A stretch of 64,000 bases of DNA from contig CAKZSI010000071.1 in NCBI GenBank assembly GCA_937918935.1, forward strand, positions 1 through 64,000, written 5' to 3'. Below the pieces are notes generated by a model, which worked only from the letters and a program-made list of their open reading frames with translations, was not told the DNA's origin and ran no database searches. The translations under genes were made by a program, and so were the position numbers. This document shows positions 6,899-15,738 of this stretch, one piece after another (position 1 is the first letter of the stretch; every line of letters begins with the position of its first letter). Origin of the DNA: an uncultured Chloroflexales bacterium. GTDB lineage: Bacteria > Chloroflexota > Chloroflexia > Chloroflexales > Chloroflexaceae.

Positions 6899-9454
6899 AT
6901 GCGCGGTATGGAGCGGTTCGAGGTTCGCACCGAACAGTTCGGTCTCGTGGATGGAGCCAACCAGGCGCCTGCCGAACTGATCAGCGCGGCGGAAGGCGCC
7001 GATCCCCTGGCGCCGGAGGCGCGCAAGGGCCGGCTGTATCTGGTCGTGGAGGCCGACGGCGATGGCGCCCGTGGCATCGCGGCGTGCAAACTGGCGCTGC
7101 GGGTATTTCGCCGTGCGTTCTATGACGACCAGAGTTTCAGCGTGACTGCGGCGCTCCGGGCGGCGCTGCGGGCAACTAACAAGGCCCTCTACGAGCATAA
7201 CTTCAACCTCCCCGCGACCGAGCGCGTCACCGTGGGATGCACTGCTGCGGTGCTGCGCGAGGGGACGCTGTATGTGGCCCAGGTGCAGCCCACCCAGGCC
7301 TACGTTCTGAGCGAAGGCCGTCTGCGGGCCTTGCCGACCCATCCCGTCTGGGACCCGGCGGCGGTGAGCGCGGCGCTGTTCGCGCGGTCGGGCGCACTGG
7401 GGGCCAGTCTGTTCATCGAGCCGGAGTTGTTCCGCTGCCCGCTGCGGGCGGGCGAAGGGGCGATCATGTGCTCCAGCGCCTTCGCCGGGCTGCTCAATCG
7501 TGCCGACCTGGAGGCCCTTTTTCGCCCCGACAATGCCGGAGCAAGCACCGCGCACCTCAAGGAACGGGCGCTGGCGGCGGGTTTGACCACCGCCCACGCG
7601 CTGATTCTCACGGTGGAACCCGCACCTCGCCGGCGCCCCGCGGGGATCCTGTGGCGTTCGGACGACGCCGCGGCACAGCCGGACGAGCCGCGACCTGCGA
7701 CTCTCTGGTTCAGCGGGCTGGCCCGGCGGCTGGGATGGCGTCGCCCGCCAGTAGCCCCGGTGCCTGAACCGGCCCCTGATCCCCTCTATACTATGCCCGC
7801 CCAGCCGACGCATTCCCCGGCGCCACCCTCGCGCCCGGCCCCCCTCGATGTCGGCGAGAGCCTCGGTGAGCGCTACGCGCGCGGTCGCGAACAACCGGAA
7901 CGCGCCCCTCTGCGGCCCGAGAATTTGCCCCCGTCGGTGTTTCTGGGCGAAGCCGATCCCGCCGAGGGAGGCGCGCGGCGCATCGATCTGGCCGATACGG
8001 AGGCAATCAGCCAGGGGCGGCCCTACCAGCCCCGCTACATCCACCGTCCCCTCGTGGATATGACCTGGCAGGAGCGGCTGGCGCTGCCCTTCCACCGCCT
8101 GCGCATCGCGGTTGATGAGCGCCTGCGCCGTCCACGCACCCGCCGGCCCGCTCCTCCGCGCCCCATCACACGCCGCCACGGCCTCTCCTATCGCCGCGCG
8201 CGCCCACCCTTTCCCTGGGCCTTGCTGGCCATCCTCTCCCTGGTCATTGCCGCGCTGGTGATCTATGGCATCACCCTGACCAGGCAGAACGATCAGCAGG
8301 TTGTCCTGGCCTACTTCGCCGCCGCCGACGAACGCCTCAACCAGGTGCGTGCCGCGCCTTCCGATGGGGCGGCCCTGGAAGCGCTGGAACTGACCCGCCA
8401 GGCCATCGAGCAACTACGCGCCAGCCCCAGTGTGACCGACACCAATCCGCCGCTCTGGTTGCGCTACCAGGAGTTGCAGCGCGAGTATGAACGCGCCCTG
8501 GCCGCCATCCAGCGGCTGACCTTTTTTGATGATCCTGTCGTGCTCGCCACCCTGCCCGCCGGGCGCTTCGCCGATGTGATCGTACCGCCCCCTGCCGGGG
8601 CCGTGACCGATACAACCGCGCTGGAAGCGTCACGGTTCCTCTACGCCCTCGATACCGACCAGCGCGCCGCCCGGCTCTACCGCGTTCCCCGTGATGGCGG
8701 CACACCCGTGCCCTACCTCAGCCCCGGGCAATCTGTGGGCAGTGCCGTCGTCGGCGCGCTGCGGGCGGCTGTCTGGCGCATCGATCAGGTCGTGGCCGTG
8801 GATCAGACCGCCACCGGCGCCGGGTACTACTTCCGCACCGGCGGCAACTGGAACTACTCCCGGCTCGGCGCCAGCGAGATCTGGACCACCCGCGACCGCC
8901 TCGATGTCGAGGAGTACGCCGGGAATCTCTACGTCTGGGGCGCCCAGCCCAATGAGGTCCTGCGCTACCGCTCGGGCAGTTTCGGCGATCCGCCTGATTA
9001 CTGGCTCGACCCGGCCAGCATCGCCGAGGTGGATCTGAGCACGGTTGTGGATATGAGCGTGGACGGAAGCATCTACCTGCTGCGTTCCAACGGCGCCGTG
9101 CTGGTTTTCAGCCAGGGCCAACTGGCCGGCGAGGTAACACCTGAGCCGATCACGCCGCCGCTTACCAGCGTGACGCGTTTCTTCATAACCGGCAATGGCC
9201 CCGAAAATGGCTACTTCTTCTTGCTCGACACGCTCGGCGAACGGATCATCCAGATGGAAAAGGTCTCCGGCAAGATCATCCAGCAGATGAAAGCCCGTCC
9301 CGATGGCGACGTGCAACTGGCCGAACTGGCGGGCATCGCGGTTGACGACGGCGGCGCGCGCCCGATCCTGTACCTGACCAACGCCGGACAGATCGTGCGC
9401 GCCGAACTGCCGCCACCGCCACGGCCCTTCCGGGAAACTGCTCCGCCGGGGTAA
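6899..9454 (+). CDS. Membrane protein with degenerate PP2C-like domain and beta-propeller-like outer domain
   Basis: 851 aa. Residues 1-245 follow the PP2C phosphatase fold, including a strand equivalent to GDSRAYLLR...GRL (here QVQPTQAYVLSEGRLRAL). The metal ligands are missing: the DGMGG position reads EADGDGARG, GDSR reads QPTQ, the SDGL position reads SSAF, and the terminal DN is AH. It is therefore likely a binding pseudophosphatase. A Pro-rich, Arg-rich linker leads to one transmembrane helix (about 438-460, PWALLAILSLVIAALVIYGI). The outer half has repeated strand blocks resembling a beta-propeller (FLYALDTDQRAARLYRVPRD; LYVWGAQPNEVLRYRSGSFG). A lipoprotein gene follows. It diverges from the FHA-cyclase gene, which suggests Ser/Thr phosphorylation signalling across the membrane (inference). 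Confidence 0.75.
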   Translation: MRGMERFEVRTEQFGLVDGANQAPAELISAAEGADPLAPEARKGRLYLVVEADGDGARGIAACKLALRVFRRAFYDDQSFSVTAALRAALRATNKALYEHNFNLPATERVTVGCTAAVLREGTLYVAQVQPTQAYVLSEGRLRALPTHPVWDPAAVSAALFARSGALGASLFIEPELFRCPLRAGEGAIMCSSAFAGLLNRADLEALFRPDNAGASTAHLKERALAAGLTTAHALILTVEPAPRRRPAGILWRSDDAAAQPDEPRPATLWFSGLARRLGWRRPPVAPVPEPAPDPLYTMPAQPTHSPAPPSRPAPLDVGESLGERYARGREQPERAPLRPENLPPSVFLGEADPAEGGARRIDLADTEAISQGRPYQPRYIHRPLVDMTWQERLALPFHRLRIAVDERLRRPRTRRPAPPRPITRRHGLSYRRARPPFPWALLAILSLVIAALVIYGITLTRQNDQQVVLAYFAAADERLNQVRAAPSDGAALEALELTRQAIEQLRASPSVTDTNPPLWLRYQELQREYERALAAIQRLTFFDDPVVLATLPAGRFADVIVPPPAGAVTDTTALEASRFLYALDTDQRAARLYRVPRDGGTPVPYLSPGQSVGSAVVGALRAAVWRIDQVVAVDQTATGAGYYFRTGGNWNYSRLGASEIWTTRDRLDVEEYAGNLYVWGAQPNEVLRYRSGSFGDPPDYWLDPASIAEVDLSTVVDMSVDGSIYLLRSNGAVLVFSQGQLAGEVTPEPITPPLTSVTRFFITGNGPENGYFFLLDTLGERIIQMEKVSGKIIQQMKARPDGDVQLAELAGIAVDDGGARPILYLTNAGQIVRAELPPPPRPFRETAPPG

Positions 9455-9479
9455 TGCCATAGCGCCACCTTCTCAAAGA

Positions 9480-9735
9480 GGAGGAGCCGGGAGGGCTTAG
9501 TACTCTGTGAACCACGTTTTTCGGCACCTCCGCCCCCTCCCCAACCCTCCCCCGCCGTGGGAGGGAGTCCGGCGCCTCCCCCCAACGCGGGGAGGTTCGG
9601 AGGGGGGCGGAAATGCCACGAAACGCACGTTACAGACTACCTGGCCCTCCCTGGATACGCTTACGACAAACGCGGGGAACCCGGGTTTCCCCACGCCTTT
9701 GCCTGTGGGTTCGCCGGCCCGCTACCAGGTATTGA
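9480..9735. repeat. Composite repeat (family C) plus family A palindrome
   Basis: From about 9520 to 9640 the gap carries a C-type repeat: CCCCTCCCCAACCCTCCCC, a GC-rich inverted block, then GGGGGGCGGAAATGCCACG and the end ACGTTACAGACT. A close copy is at 32690-32812 and a shorter relative at 58643-58728. An A palindrome, GCGGGGAACCCGGGTTTCCCCACGC, follows at 9672-9696. Confidence 0.8.
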
Positions 9736-9736
9736 C

Positions 9737-10273
9737 ATGAGATCACCACGCACCTGGCTGTTGACCCTGCTCCTGGTCATCCTGCTGCTGCTGCCAGCCT
9801 GCGGGAGCGAACTTTCCGAGGAGGACCTGGTGGGACGTGGCGGGCCTACGCCGCAGGCCGCGGTTGAGAGCTTCCTTGCCACACTCAATGAGGCGCTGCA
9901 GGCTGACCTGGCCGACGAAACCGCGCGCCGGGGTTGGGCCGAACGCCTGGCCAGCTACTTTGCCCCCAGCGAGCGGGCCGACCAGCGCCTCGTCTTCAGC
10001 CGTATGCTCGCCGCCTACGTCCAGAGCGCCGCTCGGCCGGTCTACGGCAGTACGGCCACGGTGCAGATCACCTACACCGGCACCGAGGTGATCGAACGGC
10101 AGGGCGACCGGGCCGTGGTACGGGTGGTTGACGGGCAGGTGACGCTCCAGTGGCTCGATGGCGAGGGCCAGGTGGTGCGCGAACGCACCAGTGCCCTCAC
10201 CGCGCTCATGGGCCAGACCGAGGGACTCCCCGTGCTGCGCGTTGGGGGAAGCTGGTTCATTACCGAGGGGTGA
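9737..10273 (+). CDS. Predicted lipoprotein of unknown function
   Basis: 178 aa with a clear lipoprotein signal: Arg-rich start, a leucine-rich core and the lipobox LLPAC followed by GSELSEED. The mature part (about 155 residues) has a helical region, then a beta-rich end (TVQITYTGTEVIERQGDRAV; VLRVGGSWFITEG), like NTF2-like or DUF-type lipoproteins common in Chloroflexi. The frame is open upstream of 9737 but that part is encoded by repeats, so the ATG before the signal peptide is the start. It follows the PP2C-like membrane protein and could act with its outer domain. Function unknown. Confidence 0.8.
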   Translation: MRSPRTWLLTLLLVILLLLPACGSELSEEDLVGRGGPTPQAAVESFLATLNEALQADLADETARRGWAERLASYFAPSERADQRLVFSRMLAAYVQSAARPVYGSTATVQITYTGTEVIERQGDRAVVRVVDGQVTLQWLDGEGQVVRERTSALTALMGQTEGLPVLRVGGSWFITEG

Positions 10274-10283
10274 GTCTGGTTGT

Positions 10284-10321
10284 GGAGGTGTGGAGATGTT
10301 TAGTTCAATCCCTACACCTCC
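10284..10321. terminator. Possible bidirectional terminator between convergent genes
   Basis: GGAGGTGT...ACACCTCC gives an 8-bp stem extended by partial pairing, placed between the lipoprotein stop and the xylB stop. There is no strong T-run. Confidence 0.35.
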
Positions 10322-11814
10322 CCCAGGCGATGCATCGTCTCTCGCAGGGCGGGGTAGACCGCGGTGTAGGCGGCGTAGCTCTCGGCGTAGCGCCGGGCGC
10401 GTTCCGGGTCAGGTTCGGTGACGCCCGCTACCCGCACCCCGCGACGCACCGCCTCGGCGACATCGGCGAAGAGACCGGCCCCGACCCCCGCCAGCAGCGC
10501 CGCTCCGTGGGCCGGCCCCTCCTCGGCGGCGAGGGTTTCCACCGGAAGGCCATACACATCGGCCTGTAGTTGCAGCCAGAAGGCGCTCTTCGCCCCGCCG
10601 CCGGTAGCGCGAATCTCGGTGATCGGCGTACCCAGGGCGCGCATGATTTCCAAGCCATCGCGCATGGCAAAGACAACCCCCTCCATCACCGCGCGGGCCA
10701 TATGGCCCAGACCGTGGCGGCTGGTAAGGCCCACCCAGGCCCCGCGGGCCAGCGGGTCGAGGTGGGGGGTGCGCTCACCGGTCAGATAGGGCGCGAAGAG
10801 CAACCCCTCGGCGCCCGGCGGGGCGCCCGCAGCCAACTCAACCAGCCGCGCGTAGCTCAGATCTGGAGCGATGGCCCGCAGGGTATCGCGCAGCCACTGG
10901 AAGGCCCCGCCGGCGCTGAGGACCACGGCCATCAGGTGGTAGGCCCCCGGCACGGCGTGGCAGAAGCCGTGGAGCCGCCCCTGCGGATCGAGCGCCGGAA
11001 CGTCACTGTGGGCGAAGAGCACCCCCGAGGTACCAATCGAACTGCTCACCACCCCGGCACGGACCACGCCCGCACCCACCGCCGCCGCGGCATTGTCGCC
11101 GCCCCCGGCCACCACCGGCAAGCCGGGGGGCAGACCCAGGGCGACGGCCACGTCGGGACGCAGGCCCCCCGTGACCTCCGGCCCTTCACAGACGCGCGGC
11201 AGCCAGGCGCGGGGGATCTCCAGGGCCTCAAGGACTTCCTGACTGTAGTCGCGGGCGCGCAGGTCGAGCAGCAGCGTCCCGGCGGCGTCGGAAGCGTCGG
11301 TGGCTGCCTCGCCGGTGAGCAGCAGCCGGATGTAGTCCTTCGGCAGCAGCACGCGGACCACGCGGGCGTAATGCTCCGGTTCCTCGGCCCGCAGCCAGAG
11401 GATCTTGGGCGCCTGGAAGCCGGTCAGGGCGGGATTGCCGGTAATGGCGACCAGGCGCTCGGCGCCGACGCGCCGGGTGATCTCGGCGCAGGCCGCCACG
11501 GTACGCTGGTCGTTCCAGAGGATCGCCGGGCGGATCACCTGATCGGCGGCGTCGAGGAAGGTCGCGCCGTGCATCTGCCCGGTGAGGCCGAGGGCCGCCA
11601 CCGCCGCGTGGCGCACCCCGCTCCTGGCCAGCACGGCGCGCAGGGCCTCGCGCGCCCCGCGCCACCAGTCGGCGGGGTCCTGCTCGCTCCAGAGGGGCCG
11701 CGGCTGGCTGAGAGGGTACTCCGCGGTTGCCGTAGCGTGCACGCGGCCCTCGGCATCCACCAGCGCCGCCCGCGCGCCCGAGGTTCCCAGGTCGAAACCG
11801 AGCAGGTAACTCAT
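10312..11814 (-). CDS. xylB: Xylulokinase
   Basis: Phosphorylates D-xylulose to D-xylulose 5-phosphate for the pentose phosphate pathway. 500 aa, normal for the FGGY family. The N-terminal ATPase motif is [13 protein letters not shown] (6-18), the xylulokinase marker GQMHGA is at 79-84 (Met-His-Gly), and the catalytic-base region [13 protein letters not shown] has Asp240. C-terminal ATP-binding ATGGGAKS is intact. Its ATG overlaps the xylA stop codon by four bases (ATGA on the minus strand), so translation is coupled. No transporter or xylose regulator gene is adjacent. Confidence 0.96.
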   Translation of the reverse strand: MSYLLGFDLGTSGARAALVDAEGRVHATATAEYPLSQPRPLWSEQDPADWWRGAREALRAVLARSGVRHAAVAALGLTGQMHGATFLDAADQVIRPAILWNDQRTVAACAEITRRVGAERLVAITGNPALTGFQAPKILWLRAEEPEHYARVVRVLLPKDYIRLLLTGEAATDASDAAGTLLLDLRARDYSQEVLEALEIPRAWLPRVCEGPEVTGGLRPDVAVALGLPPGLPVVAGGGDNAAAAVGAGVVRAGVVSSSIGTSGVLFAHSDVPALDPQGRLHGFCHAVPGAYHLMAVVLSAGGAFQWLRDTLRAIAPDLSYARLVELAAGAPPGAEGLLFAPYLTGERTPHLDPLARGAWVGLTSRHGLGHMARAVMEGVVFAMRDGLEIMRALGTPITEIRATGGGAKSAFWLQLQADVYGLPVETLAAEEGPAHGAALLAGVGAGLFADVAEAVRRGVRVAGVTEPDPERARRYAESYAAYTAVYPALRETMHRLGEV

Positions 11815-12962
11815 CGCACCCCCAGCAGCAAATCGATGGTCAACTGGTCAAGGCGCTCGTAGGCCAGCCCCCGGGCGCCGAGGGCCGCCCGGTCGAAGAC
11901 ACGGGCCTTGAGCGCGCCGGCATGCTCACGGCTGTACGCAACCGGACCCTGGTCGCCGGCGTTGATCTCGGCCAGCAAGGACTGGATCTCGGGGTCGGCG
12001 TTCCAGCGGCGCGCCTTCTCCTTGAGGATCAGATAAGTCCGGATGCACCCACGGGCAAAATCCTTGACCCCTTCAAGATCCTCGGTGCGATAGGCGTGGG
12101 CATCAAACTGTCGCGGGCCGTCAAAGCCCACGTCCTCCAGAAACTTTACCAGGAAGAAGGTGGCCTTTAGATTGGCTGAGCCGAACCGGAAATCCTGATC
12201 GTAGCGCCCGATCACCTGGTCATTCAGGTCAATGTGAAAGAGCTTGCCGGCCTCCCAGGCCTGGGCCACGCCGTGGAGCACGTTCAGGCCGGCCATGGTC
12301 TCGTGGGCCACCTCGGGGTTGACGCCGACCATCTCGGGGTAATCGAGGGTGGCGATAAACGCCAGCATATGGCCCACGGTCGCCAGGTACATGTCGCCAC
12401 GCGGCTCATTGGGCTTGGGTTCGAGGGCGAAGCGCAGAGGGTAGCCCTGATCCCTGACATACGCGCAGAGGTAATTGATCGCCTCGCGATACCGCTTGAG
12501 GGCCTCGCACGGGTCCCTGACGGCATCGGTCTCCGTGCCCTCGCGGCCACCCCAGAAGATGTACAACTCGGCCCCGCACTCTACCCCCAGATCAATGCCG
12601 CGCATGGCCTTCTGCAGGGCGTAGGCGCGCACCTGGGGATCATTGGCGGTAAAGGCCCCGTCCTTGAAGGCGGGGTCGCTGAAGAGGTTCGTTGTCGCCA
12701 TGGGCACGACGAGGCCAGTGGCCTCCAGGGCGGCCTTGAAGTCGCGCACGATGCGGTCGCGTTCGGCAGGGGTAGCGTCAATCGGCACCAGGTCATTATC
12801 GTGAAAATTGACCCCGTAGGCGCCGACCTCGGCCAGCAGGTGCACGAGGGTCACCGGATCGTAGCGCGGGCGCACTGGCTCGCCGAAGGGATCGCGCCCG
12901 GGGTTGCCCACTGTCCAGAGGCCAAAGGTAAACTTATCCGCAGGCGTGGGAGCGTAGATCAT
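11811..12962 (-). CDS. xylA: Xylose isomerase, short (class I) type
   Basis: Interconverts D-xylose and D-xylulose; such enzymes also act on glucose. 383 aa, matching the short actinobacterial-type enzymes. Catalytic and metal residues fall at the classical numbers: His54 and Asp57 (NFHDNDL), Glu181 and Lys183 ([11 protein letters not shown]), and the HAYR region further on. The ATG at 12962 has AAGGA 8 bases upstream; an upstream in-frame ATG at 12986 lacks one. It is first in an operon with xylB. The upstream gap holds repeats and I see no convincing xylose operator. Confidence 0.96.
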   Translation of the reverse strand: MIYAPTPADKFTFGLWTVGNPGRDPFGEPVRPRYDPVTLVHLLAEVGAYGVNFHDNDLVPIDATPAERDRIVRDFKAALEATGLVVPMATTNLFSDPAFKDGAFTANDPQVRAYALQKAMRGIDLGVECGAELYIFWGGREGTETDAVRDPCEALKRYREAINYLCAYVRDQGYPLRFALEPKPNEPRGDMYLATVGHMLAFIATLDYPEMVGVNPEVAHETMAGLNVLHGVAQAWEAGKLFHIDLNDQVIGRYDQDFRFGSANLKATFFLVKFLEDVGFDGPRQFDAHAYRTEDLEGVKDFARGCIRTYLILKEKARRWNADPEIQSLLAEINAGDQGPVAYSREHAGALKARVFDRAALGARGLAYERLDQLTIDLLLGVR

Positions 12963-13448
12963 AGTGAGATCCTTATACTGGCGCATTCGGCACGTTCTCG
13001 AAGGGGAGGGTGGTCGCTTGCCGGGGTGGGGAAACCGGGTTTCCCCACCTTCTCAGGTGTGGGGTTTTCCGGCGCATCCTCGCGTGGCATTCGCCAGCCG
13101 GGGCATTGGGACGCCCAGCGCCCCCCTATCCCTGTGCGGGAGAGGGGGGCAGGGGAGGTGAGGAGCGTAAGCGCATTCGAATGCCGAAAACCCCTTCTCG
13201 CTCGAAAAATCCTACCCCTGAGAGGTCTCCCCACACCCCTGCCTGAGGGGAGGGTCCGGCGCACCCGTCAACGTTGCAATCGCCCCGAAGGGTGCGCCTC
13301 CCCACGCGCCTCCGTGGTAGCCGTATTGTACAATGCAAGCAGGATTGCGTCAGCATGCTTTCCCGGCGGACGAGGACGCAGGGAAACCAGGTTTTCCCGG
13401 CTTCCAGCATGTGTCAGGTTGCGTAACACCCCCTGAGGAGAGAAGGGT
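12963..13448. repeat. Repeat-rich divergent gap (family A, family D, hairpins)
   Basis: Between leftward xylA and rightward PIG-L deacetylase. It holds a perfect A palindrome (GGTGGGGAAACC-G-GGTTTCCCCACC, 13025-13049), a 68-bp D element at 13051-13118 whose inverted copy lies at 38927-38993, and a second A-like palindrome near 13378-13400. No gene is evident. Confidence 0.8.
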
Positions 13449-14186
13449 ATGACCACGACAGAGGAGGAGCGTCCGCGGACGGTGCTGGTGGTGGTGGCCC
13501 ACCCCGACGACGCGGAGTTCGGCTGCGGCGGCGCGATCGCCGCCTGGGCGCGCGAGGGGTGGGAAGTGACCCTGGTGATCTGTACCGACGGCGCCTCGGG
13601 CGGCCCCGATGACGCCACCGACGTAGGCTCCGAGGCCCGGCAGCGCATTTCGCAGGTGCGCAAAGCCGAGCAGCAGGCCGCCGCCGCCGTGCTGGGCATC
13701 AAGGAGGTGGTGTTCCTCGACTTCCCCGACGGCCTGTTGCTGCCAACGCTGGAGCTACGCCGCGAGATTGTGCGCCAGATCCGCCGCACCCGCGCCTACC
13801 GCGTCGTCTGCCAGTCGCCGGAGCGGGTCTGGACGCCGAACTATTCGGTGGGTCGCTTTCACCCCGACCACCTGGCGGCGGGCGAGGCCACCATCGCCGC
13901 GGTCTACCCCGCTGCCCAGAACGGCTGGGACTTTCCCGAACTGCTCGCCGAGGGCCTGGCCCCCAGCCGCGTGCGCGAACTCTTCGTGATGGGCGCGCCC
14001 CATCTGAACCACGCGGTGGACGTGTCAGAGACCTTCGAGATCAAACTGGCCGCCTTGCGGTGCCACATCAGCCAGCTTGGGGAGGACCAGAGCGAACTGG
14101 CCGAACGGCTGCGCGCCTGGGCGCGAGAGCGCGGCGAAGCCTTTGGCCTGCCCCTGGCCGAAACCTTTCACCGGGTGGAGAATTGA
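13449..14186 (+). CDS. PIG-L/LmbE-family deacetylase
   Basis: 245-aa zinc-dependent N-acetylglucosaminide-type deacetylase family member. The signature VAHPDDAEFGCGG carries His18, Asp20 and Asp21, and the third ligand is in FHPDH (His138-His141). The length fits BshB1/MshB-like enzymes and other small PIG-L hydrolases acting on GlcNAc derivatives. Translation starts at ATG 13449 behind GAGGAG. The neighbours (xylose genes, phoU) do not suggest a thiol pathway, so the substrate is open. Confidence 0.88.
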   Translation: MTTTEEERPRTVLVVVAHPDDAEFGCGGAIAAWAREGWEVTLVICTDGASGGPDDATDVGSEARQRISQVRKAEQQAAAAVLGIKEVVFLDFPDGLLLPTLELRREIVRQIRRTRAYRVVCQSPERVWTPNYSVGRFHPDHLAAGEATIAAVYPAAQNGWDFPELLAEGLAPSRVRELFVMGAPHLNHAVDVSETFEIKLAALRCHISQLGEDQSELAERLRAWARERGEAFGLPLAETFHRVEN

Positions 14187-14239
14187 GTGTGGAGGGTGCG
14201 ACCTTCCGCCGCGAGGGGTAAAGGTTTGTTGCCTGGGAT

Positions 14240-14390
14240 AAGCAGACTCTCTCCGCTGGCAGGGGCGTGAGGAAACCCGGTTTCCTCGCCCTCAGGAAAA
14301 GAGCGTTTCTGGGAGGGCGGAGCCCTCCCAGACCTTCCCGACAGGCAGGGGCGCGGGGGAACCAGGTTTCCCCACCCTATCTTCCCGGGG
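14240..14390. repeat. Composite repeat (A-B-A)
   Basis: An A-like palindrome (GTGAGGAAACCCGGTTTCCTCGC, 14267-14290), a B hairpin (CTGGGAGGGC-GGA-GCCCTCCCAG, about 14309-14332), then another A element (CGCGGGGGAACCAGGTTTCCCCACC, about 14351-14376). It lies between the convergent PIG-L and phoU genes, so it may also serve as a terminator. Confidence 0.8.
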
Positions 14391-14409
14391 ACGTGTGTTG
14401 AAACGAGTT

Positions 14410-15069
14410 CTAAGGGTTCAACTGCACGGTCTCACCACTGGCCTGGTAGATCACGCGCTCGGCGATATTGGTCGCGCGGTCGGAGATGCGCTCCAGATTG
14501 TGAGCGATGAAGAGCAGATCGGCGCCCCGCGGGGCGTGATCCTTATTGTGCGCCAGAGCCTCGCCGATAACGGCGATCACTTTATCGTAGATCAGGTCAA
14601 CCTGCTCTTCCCTGGCGCCAACCGATTGGGCCAGTTCTGCGTCGAGGTCGGCAAAGGCGGCGAGGGACTGCCGCAGCGTCTCAACGGCGAGAGCGCCGAG
14701 GTTGAGCAGTTCAGGAGGCGGCTCGAGGGTCGGCGGGCCGTCGGGGCCGATGACGAACTGGGCGATGCCCTTGGCGTAATCGCCAATGCGTTCCAACTCG
14801 CTCCCGACGGCGATGGCCGACAGAATGCTGCGCAGGTCGCGCGCCACCGGCTGCTGGGTAGCGATGAGCAAGAAGGCATGGGACTCGAGGGCCTGCTGGG
14901 CCTGGTTGATGCGGAGATCCGCCGCCCGGACCTCGCGGGCCAGTTCCAGATTGTTGGTTGCCAGGGCTTCGAGGGCCTGGGTGATCGCGGTGATGACCTG
15001 TTGACCGAGGCTGACCACCTCGTTGTGAAGCGCCAGGAGTTGATCATCGTAATGTTGCCGGACGCGCAT
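14410..15069 (-). CDS. phoU: Phosphate-signalling protein PhoU
   Basis: 219 aa, all helical, with two PhoU three-helix repeats. The acidic metal-binding motif is seen in each half: SELERIGDYAKGIAQ in the first and HNLERISDRATNIAERV in the second. PhoU links the Pst phosphate transporter to the PhoR kinase and represses the Pho regulon when phosphate is ample. The ATG has a near-perfect ribosome-binding site (AAGGAGGTG). No pst or phoB/phoR genes are in the window. Confidence 0.95.
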   Translation of the reverse strand: MRVRQHYDDQLLALHNEVVSLGQQVITAITQALEALATNNLELAREVRAADLRINQAQQALESHAFLLIATQQPVARDLRSILSAIAVGSELERIGDYAKGIAQFVIGPDGPPTLEPPPELLNLGALAVETLRQSLAAFADLDAELAQSVGAREEQVDLIYDKVIAVIGEALAHNKDHAPRGADLLFIAHNLERISDRATNIAERVIYQASGETVQLNP

Positions 15070-15180
15070 GGCACACCTCCTTGTGTGGCATGGGGACGAT
15101 GCCTGCTATCAGTATAATCCCTGTGTTCGGCCTGGAAGGATAAGAGGCGGCTACAATCGGCGCGGGCGCCGCTACTATGG

Positions 15181-15654
15181 TCAGGGCGTCTTCGCCGGAG
15201 CGAGTCCCGCTCCGTTGCTCTTCTGCTGGAAGCCCTGCCAGATCGTCTGGCCGTCGCTGTACATCGCGGCGCGCACGATCTCGGCGATGGTCTTTTCATT
15301 CAGCCGGGGCAACTGTCCCATCGCGTTCAACTCCTCGAGAATGCGCCTGACCGTGCGGGCGCGCACCGCGGCCTCGGCGACCCCTCGGGCCTGGATGTCT
15401 ATCGCCTCGATTGTCGCCTGATGCTGGGCCTCAGCGACCTCACCGTCCTTGTTGCGGGTCTTGCGCTTGATCAACTCTGGATCAATCGCAATCGACTCGA
15501 GCACGATCTCGCGCAGCGCGATCCCCCAGTCAGGGGCGGTGGTGCGCATGCGTTGCAGCAACTGCTCCGCCAGGCGGCGCCGGTTCAGGCTGAGGGCGTA
15601 GGGATCGTTTTCGGGCGCAGGCGGATTGGGGTTGCCGGGCGCCGGGGGTTCCAC
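15181..15654 (-). CDS. Truncated SPFH/band 7-like protein fragment
   Basis: About 157 aa from a GTG at 15654. The middle (WGIALREIVLESIAIDPEL, then an acidic-basic helix with VAEAQHQATIEAIDIQA) looks like the end of an SPFH/band 7 domain and its coiled coil. The membrane anchor and most of the domain are missing. The frame is open further upstream (to 16035) but only as the antisense of ggt. It may be a decayed gene cut by the ggt side, or a short anchorless protein. The start is uncertain; GGCGGG just before GTG is a poor ribosome-binding site. Confidence 0.45.
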   Translation of the reverse strand: MEPPAPGNPNPPAPENDPYALSLNRRRLAEQLLQRMRTTAPDWGIALREIVLESIAIDPELIKRKTRNKDGEVAEAQHQATIEAIDIQARGVAEAAVRARTVRRILEELNAMGQLPRLNEKTIAEIVRAAMYSDGQTIWQGFQQKSNGAGLAPAKTP

Positions 15655-15680
15655 CCGCCGCCAACGGGCGCCGAGAAATG

Positions 15681-15689
15681 TGGCATAAT
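15681..15689 (+). promoter_or_regulatory. Extended -10 promoter for gamma-glutamyltransferase
   Basis: TGG-CATAAT, 49 bases before the GTG start at 15739; one mismatch to TATAAT. It lies just upstream of the truncated SPFH-like frame on the other strand. Confidence 0.45.
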
Positions 15690-15738
15690 TACAGTCGAGC
15701 CTCGCGTCATTTCGCTTACCTTGCCCCGGGGAGGGCCC

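Noticed and set aside
6869-8413. A 514-codon open frame on the minus strand
   Set aside because: Antisense of the PP2C-like membrane protein; composition typical of a shadow frame.
10570-11862. A 430-codon plus-strand frame
   Set aside because: Shadow of xylB, with a His/Gln-rich product.
12234-13436. A 400-codon plus-strand frame across xylA and the following gap
   Set aside because: Antisense of xylA, continued through repeat DNA.
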